Source: Geodermatophilus poikilotrophus
GTDB lineage: Bacteria > Actinomycetota > Actinomycetes > Mycobacteriales > Geodermatophilaceae
Reading direction: 5' to 3'
Assembly (NCBI RefSeq): GCF_900111455.1
Contig: NZ_FOIE01000005.1
Location: forward strand, 1-64,000
Length of the DNA stretch: 64,000 nt
Shown here piece after piece: positions 60,970-64,000 of this stretch (positions within the stretch are counted from its first letter, which is position 1; each line of letters begins with the position of its first letter). The position numbers and the translations under genes are program-made. The notes beneath the pieces were generated by a model. It was not told where the DNA came from and made no database searches. It was given only the letters and a program-made list of their open reading frames with translations.

Positions 60970-61253
60970 ACGCGGTCCTCGAGCACGACCGGCAGCCCGT
61001 CGGGCCCGGCGTAGGAGCGTCGCAGCAGCACGCGCGTCCGCCCGTCGACCTCGTCGTGCGCCGGCGCCCAGCGGGCACGGGCGACCGCGTCGGCGAGCCG
61101 GGCCTGCGGGCCGGTGAGCTGCCGGCGGCCGGCGGCCGGGGGGACGGCCGGTCGGGTGGACCAGACACCCAGGGCGTAGAGCAGCAGGCCGACGAGCGCC
61201 AGCAGGACCACCAGCTCGACCAGCAGGACGACCACGGGGACGACGGTAGCCAC
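60858..61253 (-). CDS. Membrane-anchored small protein, unknown function
   Basis: A 131-residue protein with one N-terminal membrane helix (about 5-28) and a soluble domain (RARWAPAHDEVDGRTRVLLRR, VVLEDRVYTAFP, WEARFTEAMAGARFR). No family recognised. Its 3' end overlaps the converging hydrolase by 112 bases. Confidence 0.7.
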   Translation of the reverse strand: MATVVPVVVLLVELVVLLALVGLLLYALGVWSTRPAVPPAAGRRQLTGPQARLADAVARARWAPAHDEVDGRTRVLLRRSYAGPDGLPVVLEDRVYTAFPSDDPAWEARFTEAMAGARFRCSYLNAEDSAS

Positions 61254-61332
61254 CTCGGAGCGCCGGGGGCGGGGTCCAGCGGCCCGCCCGCTAACCTCGA
61301 CCGGTACGCCCCGGTCGGCCCCGCGTCGACGA

Positions 61333-61408
61333 GCCCCCGTAGCTCAGGGGATAGAGCATCGGTTTCCTAAACCGTGTGTCGCAGGTTCGAATCCTGCCGG
61401 GGGCACCA
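61333..61408 (+). tRNA. tRNA-Arg (anticodon CCT)
   Basis: Acceptor GCCCCCG/CGGGGGC, discriminator A and encoded CCA, anticodon loop TTCCTAA, T-arm AGGTTCGAATCCT. It reads AGG. It is intact next to an integrase gene, so the inserted element has restored its 3' end. Confidence 0.95.
61375..61408 (+). other. Probable attachment site (3' half of tRNA-Arg)
   Basis: The integrase gene begins 20 bases beyond this tRNA end, the usual layout of site-specific elements. The exact core cannot be fixed because the other junction lies outside the window; a second copy of part of this segment is expected there. Confidence 0.55.
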
Positions 61409-61427
61409 CAAAGGTGCTGGTCAGCGG

Positions 61428-62534
61428 CTAGTCCGCGCGCCGGAGGCGGGCCACAGGGGCGTCAGACTGGGGTTCGGTCAGCACCTGGTCAGCACGAGCG
61501 GCATCCAAGCGGTCGGCGACCGCGTCCAGCTCGTCGGGGAACAGGTGGCCGTACCGGTCCAGCGTCATCTGCGCTGAGGCGTGGCCCAGCATCGAGTGCA
61601 CGCCCTTCACCGACGCGCCGGAGGCGATGGCGAGGGATGCGGCGGTGTGCCGGAGCTCGTGCGGAGTGAGGCCCGAGAGGCCGGCGTCATCGGCCGCCCG
61701 GTCGAACCAGTCGCGGCGGAAGTTCTGGACCCGCAGCGGGGTGCCGGCCCGGGAGGCGAAGACCAGGTCGGTCGGCGCCTTCCCGGTGAGCTGGCGGCCG
61801 AGGTCCTCCCGAAGGAAGCGGGGCACCACCACCGACCGGTGCTGATGTGTCTTCGGCGTACCGAAGACCATCTCTCCGTCGACCTCGGTGACCGCCTCGA
61901 CCACGTCGATGCGCCCTCTGAGCGGCTGCACGCGGCGCACGCGCAGGCCGGTCAGCTCTCCCCAACGCAGACCGGTGTAACCGGCCACCAGGACCATCAG
62001 GCGATGCGGGCCGCAGCCGTCGGCGAGGTCGGCGAGCTGCTGGTGGGTGAGGTAGCGGCGATCGGACCTAGGAAGGCGGGGCAGGCCGACACCGGTGGCC
62101 GGGTTCCGCGCCAGCCGGTTGTCCCTCACCGCGTCGTCCAGCATCGAGGACAGCAGGTGGTAGGCCTGCCGGGTTCTGGACGCCGACAGTTCCGCGCGCA
62201 TCGCGGCCACCCAGGCGACGACGTCGGAATGCCTGACCTTGATCAGCGGGACCGTGTCCCAGGTCGGGAGGACACGGGTGGCCAGCAGTGACCGGTAGGA
62301 CGACAAGGTCTTGGGCTTGAGGTGGACCCGGCCGGCCATCCAGGTCTCGGACCACTGCCCCACCGTCATCCTCGACCGACCCGGGTCGACCCAGGTGTCG
62401 TTCCTGATCGCCGCCTTCTGCTCCTGCTCCCACAGGTCGGCATCCCGCTTGCGGTGGAAGTTCCCGTTCGTGTGCTGCTTGCCGGCGACGTCGCGATAGA
62501 AGCCGACCCACTTGTCCCCACGCTTGTATGCCAT
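61428..62534 (-). CDS. int: Tyrosine-family integrase
   Basis: A 368-residue site-specific recombinase. An arm-binding and SAM-like N-terminal half (HLKPKTLSSYRSLLATRVLPTW) precedes the catalytic domain, with Arg in GLRWGEL, Lys in PKTHQHR, HELRHT, HAS in MLGHAS and the nucleophile Tyr in LDRYGHL. All catalytic residues are present. It should integrate and excise the element at the adjoining tRNA-Arg. ATG 62534 lies 3 bases after the excisionase-like stop. Confidence 0.95.
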   Translation of the reverse strand: MAYKRGDKWVGFYRDVAGKQHTNGNFHRKRDADLWEQEQKAAIRNDTWVDPGRSRMTVGQWSETWMAGRVHLKPKTLSSYRSLLATRVLPTWDTVPLIKVRHSDVVAWVAAMRAELSASRTRQAYHLLSSMLDDAVRDNRLARNPATGVGLPRLPRSDRRYLTHQQLADLADGCGPHRLMVLVAGYTGLRWGELTGLRVRRVQPLRGRIDVVEAVTEVDGEMVFGTPKTHQHRSVVVPRFLREDLGRQLTGKAPTDLVFASRAGTPLRVQNFRRDWFDRAADDAGLSGLTPHELRHTAASLAIASGASVKGVHSMLGHASAQMTLDRYGHLFPDELDAVADRLDAARADQVLTEPQSDAPVARLRRAD

Positions 62535-62537
62535 CGC

Positions 62538-62891
62538 TCACCCCTCTGGACTGGTCGCACGCCGGTAGGACGCCTCGGTCCGCGTCGAAGCGCGCCCAGC
62601 CTTGCGCGGTCGAGAACCTGGCACGAGAGTCCGCGGTCCGACTCCGACGTCGATCTGCGCCTCTGGAGCAGGGTCCCGTTCAGCCACGCCTTCATCGCGC
62701 TGTGCATCGATCCAGGCGTGCAGGTCGTCGCGGCGGTAGAGGACGCGGCGGCCGAGCCGGAAGCTGTGCGGGCCGGTGCCCAGGTGGCGCCAGTACCGCA
62801 AGGTGGCGACCGGAGCTCGCAGCAGCAGGGCGGCTTCGGCGATGGTGAGCAGCTCGGCGGTGTGATCGGGGCCGGGGGTCTGGTCGGGCAT
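62538..62891 (-). CDS. Excisionase-like helix-turn-helix protein
   Basis: A 117-residue protein with a MerR/excisionase-type DNA-binding domain (about 12-62: LTIAEAALLLRAPVATLRYWRHLG, then FRLGRRVLYRRDDLHAWI) and an Arg-rich, probably disordered tail of 50 residues. It is directly upstream of the integrase on the same strand. ATG 62891 was chosen; the longer frame has no ribosome site. It likely steers excision. Confidence 0.88.
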   Translation of the reverse strand: MPDQTPGPDHTAELLTIAEAALLLRAPVATLRYWRHLGTGPHSFRLGRRVLYRRDDLHAWIDAQRDEGVAERDPAPEAQIDVGVGPRTLVPGSRPRKAGRASTRTEASYRRATSPEG

Positions 62892-63216
62892 GGCTGTCTC
62901 CGAGGGCTGGGCGGGTCCTGGCGGGCTGTCCACCTGTAGAAGGCGTCGTTTTCCGGCCATTGGTGACAGCTCACAGCCAACTTCTCCCGGTCGACCTCCT
63001 GTTTTCCTCCGGTGCGTCTCTGTGGCCGGTGATTGGGCAGGTGGGAGCCGCCGATGTGACGGCCCGCCGTCGGGGCCGGTGCTCGGTGGTGGCGTCCGGC
63101 GGGAGGCCGACCTCCGGCAGGCACCTGCCGGAGGTCTGCGGATCCTTCAGTTGTTCCTCACTTCTCCTGCAGTGCCCGCCCGCCCCGCCCGGCAGCACGC
63201 CGGGAAGCGACCCCAC
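62892..63216. other. 325-base gap in the integrated element
   Basis: I see no supported gene. It contains one clear palindrome (63109-63136) and should hold the promoter of the excisionase-integrase pair, near 62892-63000. Confidence 0.5.
63109..63136. terminator. Perfect 13-bp hairpin downstream of the element's next gene
   Basis: GACCTCCGGCAGG (63109-63121) and its complement (63124-63136) are separated by 2 bases, 81 bases after the stop of the minus-strand gene at 63217. It could be a terminator or a protein-binding site. Confidence 0.5.
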
Positions 63217-64000
63217 TCACCAACCGAGGCTCGGGGTGACATCCCGCGCGGCCCGTGGCCCGTGGCGCTCGCACCCGGGCCGCGGGACAGGTGTGGGGTA
63301 GCCGGTCGATCCCGGCGTGGCGGCTCGGCGCTGGTGCTGCTCGGTGTCGTAGCGGTCGCGCCAGGCGTCGCGGGCGGCGGTGCGCCGGTCGGGCGCCTGG
63401 CCTGCGAACGCGGGGTCGGCCTGCAGGTCGGCGATGCGGGCCCGGGCGGCAGCCAGCTCGTGCCGGGTGGTGGTAACTGAGCGCTCGAGGGCAGTCAGCC
63501 GCCCGGCCGGGTCGGGTGCCCAGGCCAGCGGCCCGAGCGGGTCGAGCCGCTCAGCGCGGTGGCGCTGCGCCTCGGCCAAGGCAGCTTGGGCCTGTTCATC
63601 GGCTTGCCGGGCGGCCTTGGCGGCGGTATGCAGCCCAGCGTGCCCTGGATGCTGCTGTTCGGTGGCCCGGCGGGCGACGGCGTCAAATGACCGCCACAGC
63701 GCGGGCCGGTCGTCGCCCCGGTCAGCCACCCGCGCGAGCTGCTTCACGTCGGTGGGCAGTCCGGGCAGATGCGGGCGCCACCGGTCGGCCCAACCGGCCA
63801 GCTGCTCACCGGCCCGAGCGACGGGCGCGCGCTTGAGACCCCACCAGCCGGGCCCATCGAGTACCAGCCGGGCTGCAGCGCGGGCGGTGCCGCGCTCGGC
63901 GTCCCAGGCGGCTAGCAGGCCGTCGCGGATGCGGTCGGCCTGCTCGGCGAGGAGAGTGTCGGCGGCCTGCACCCGCTGCGTGGCTCGCTGAGCGGCGTGA
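63217..64000 (-). CDS. Charged helical protein of the integrated element, 5' end outside the window
   Basis: At least 261 codons with no stop up to base 64000, so the gene continues beyond the window; GTG 63972 is only an internal in-frame codon. The visible part is Ala/Arg/Glu-rich and helical, with a likely coiled coil (about 150-200 from the 63972 codon) and GPGWWGLKR, WRPHLPGLP and DAWRDRYDTE segments. The content and position resemble the C-terminal tail of relaxase/mobilisation proteins of actinomycete integrative elements, but no catalytic motif is visible, so this is a guess. Confidence 0.6.
   Translation of the reverse strand, partial: HAAQRATQRVQAADTLLAEQADRIRDGLLAAWDAERGTARAAARLVLDGPGWWGLKRAPVARAGEQLAGWADRWRPHLPGLPTDVKQLARVADRGDDRPALWRSFDAVARRATEQQHPGHAGLHTAAKAARQADEQAQAALAEAQRHRAERLDPLGPLAWAPDPAGRLTALERSVTTTRHELAAARARIADLQADPAFAGQAPDRRTAARDAWRDRYDTEQHQRRAATPGSTGYPTPVPRPGCERHGPRAARDVTPSLGW

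Noticed and set aside
61428-62534. Integrase as evidence of a prophage.
   Set aside because: No phage structural, lysis or packaging gene is visible in the 2.6 kb of the element in the window; element type is left open.

Overview
The window is chromosomal DNA from a very GC-rich actinobacterium. The base composition, GTG/TTG starts, rpfB, the cell-division pair sepX/glp, a Ruc-like zinc-ribbon protein and the gene order point to Actinomycetia, and the overall look fits Geodermatophilaceae (Blastococcus/Geodermatophilus/Modestobacter type). The family assignment is inference; no rRNA is present to settle it.

The backbone is a conserved actinobacterial gene order, the same neighbourhood I recall from Mycobacterium tuberculosis Rv0991c-Rv1018c. 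From left to right: pth-rplY-prs-glmU-tRNA-Gln (8.0-12.4 kb), a desaturase with a TetR regulator, ispE-ksgA-rpfB-tatD-metG (14.3-21.4 kb), rsmI and pmt in divergent orientation (29-31.5 kb), sepX-rimJ-glp(moeA-like)-galU with a divergent 5-formyl-THF cyclo-ligase (39.3-43.9 kb), and a ruc/fmdB-type gene (51.6 kb). These genes serve translation, cell-wall precursor supply, resuscitation and cell division.

Accessory blocks are inserted into that backbone. (1) 1-7.9 kb: the end of an exopolysaccharide cluster (UDP-sugar dehydrogenase C-terminus, SGNH hydrolase, a 1349-residue secreted PKD-repeat protein, a polyprenyl-phosphate sugar transferase). (2) 22-29 kb: an APC permease, CorA, and a copper amine oxidase/permease/membrane protein operon behind a CRP/GlxR-like site. 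(3) 32.3-37.8 kb: a SipW-type signal peptidase with two TasA/camelysin-like secreted proteins, one of them membrane-anchored, a GGDEF diguanylate cyclase and a surface protein; I regard this as the most interesting system here, a candidate c-di-GMP-linked surface fibre. (4) 43.9-48.9 kb: a malonate/dicarboxylate-type locus (GntR regulator, MatC-like carrier, family III CoA-transferase, AccD-like carboxyltransferase). (5) 48.9-61.3 kb: small enzymes and regulators, including a truncated PP2C fused in frame to a MarR regulator, a yeast-type cytosine deaminase with its permease, and a kinase-like gene flanked by inverted repeats. (6) 61.3 kb to the right end: the start of an element integrated at tRNA-Arg (tyrosine integrase, excisionase-like protein, a gene running off the window).

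Several dispersed repeat families occupy gene ends and intergenic spaces. I describe three: a roughly 90-110 bp MITE-like element, a roughly 115 bp repeat just downstream of two genes, and a 22 bp palindrome that begins at stop codons.
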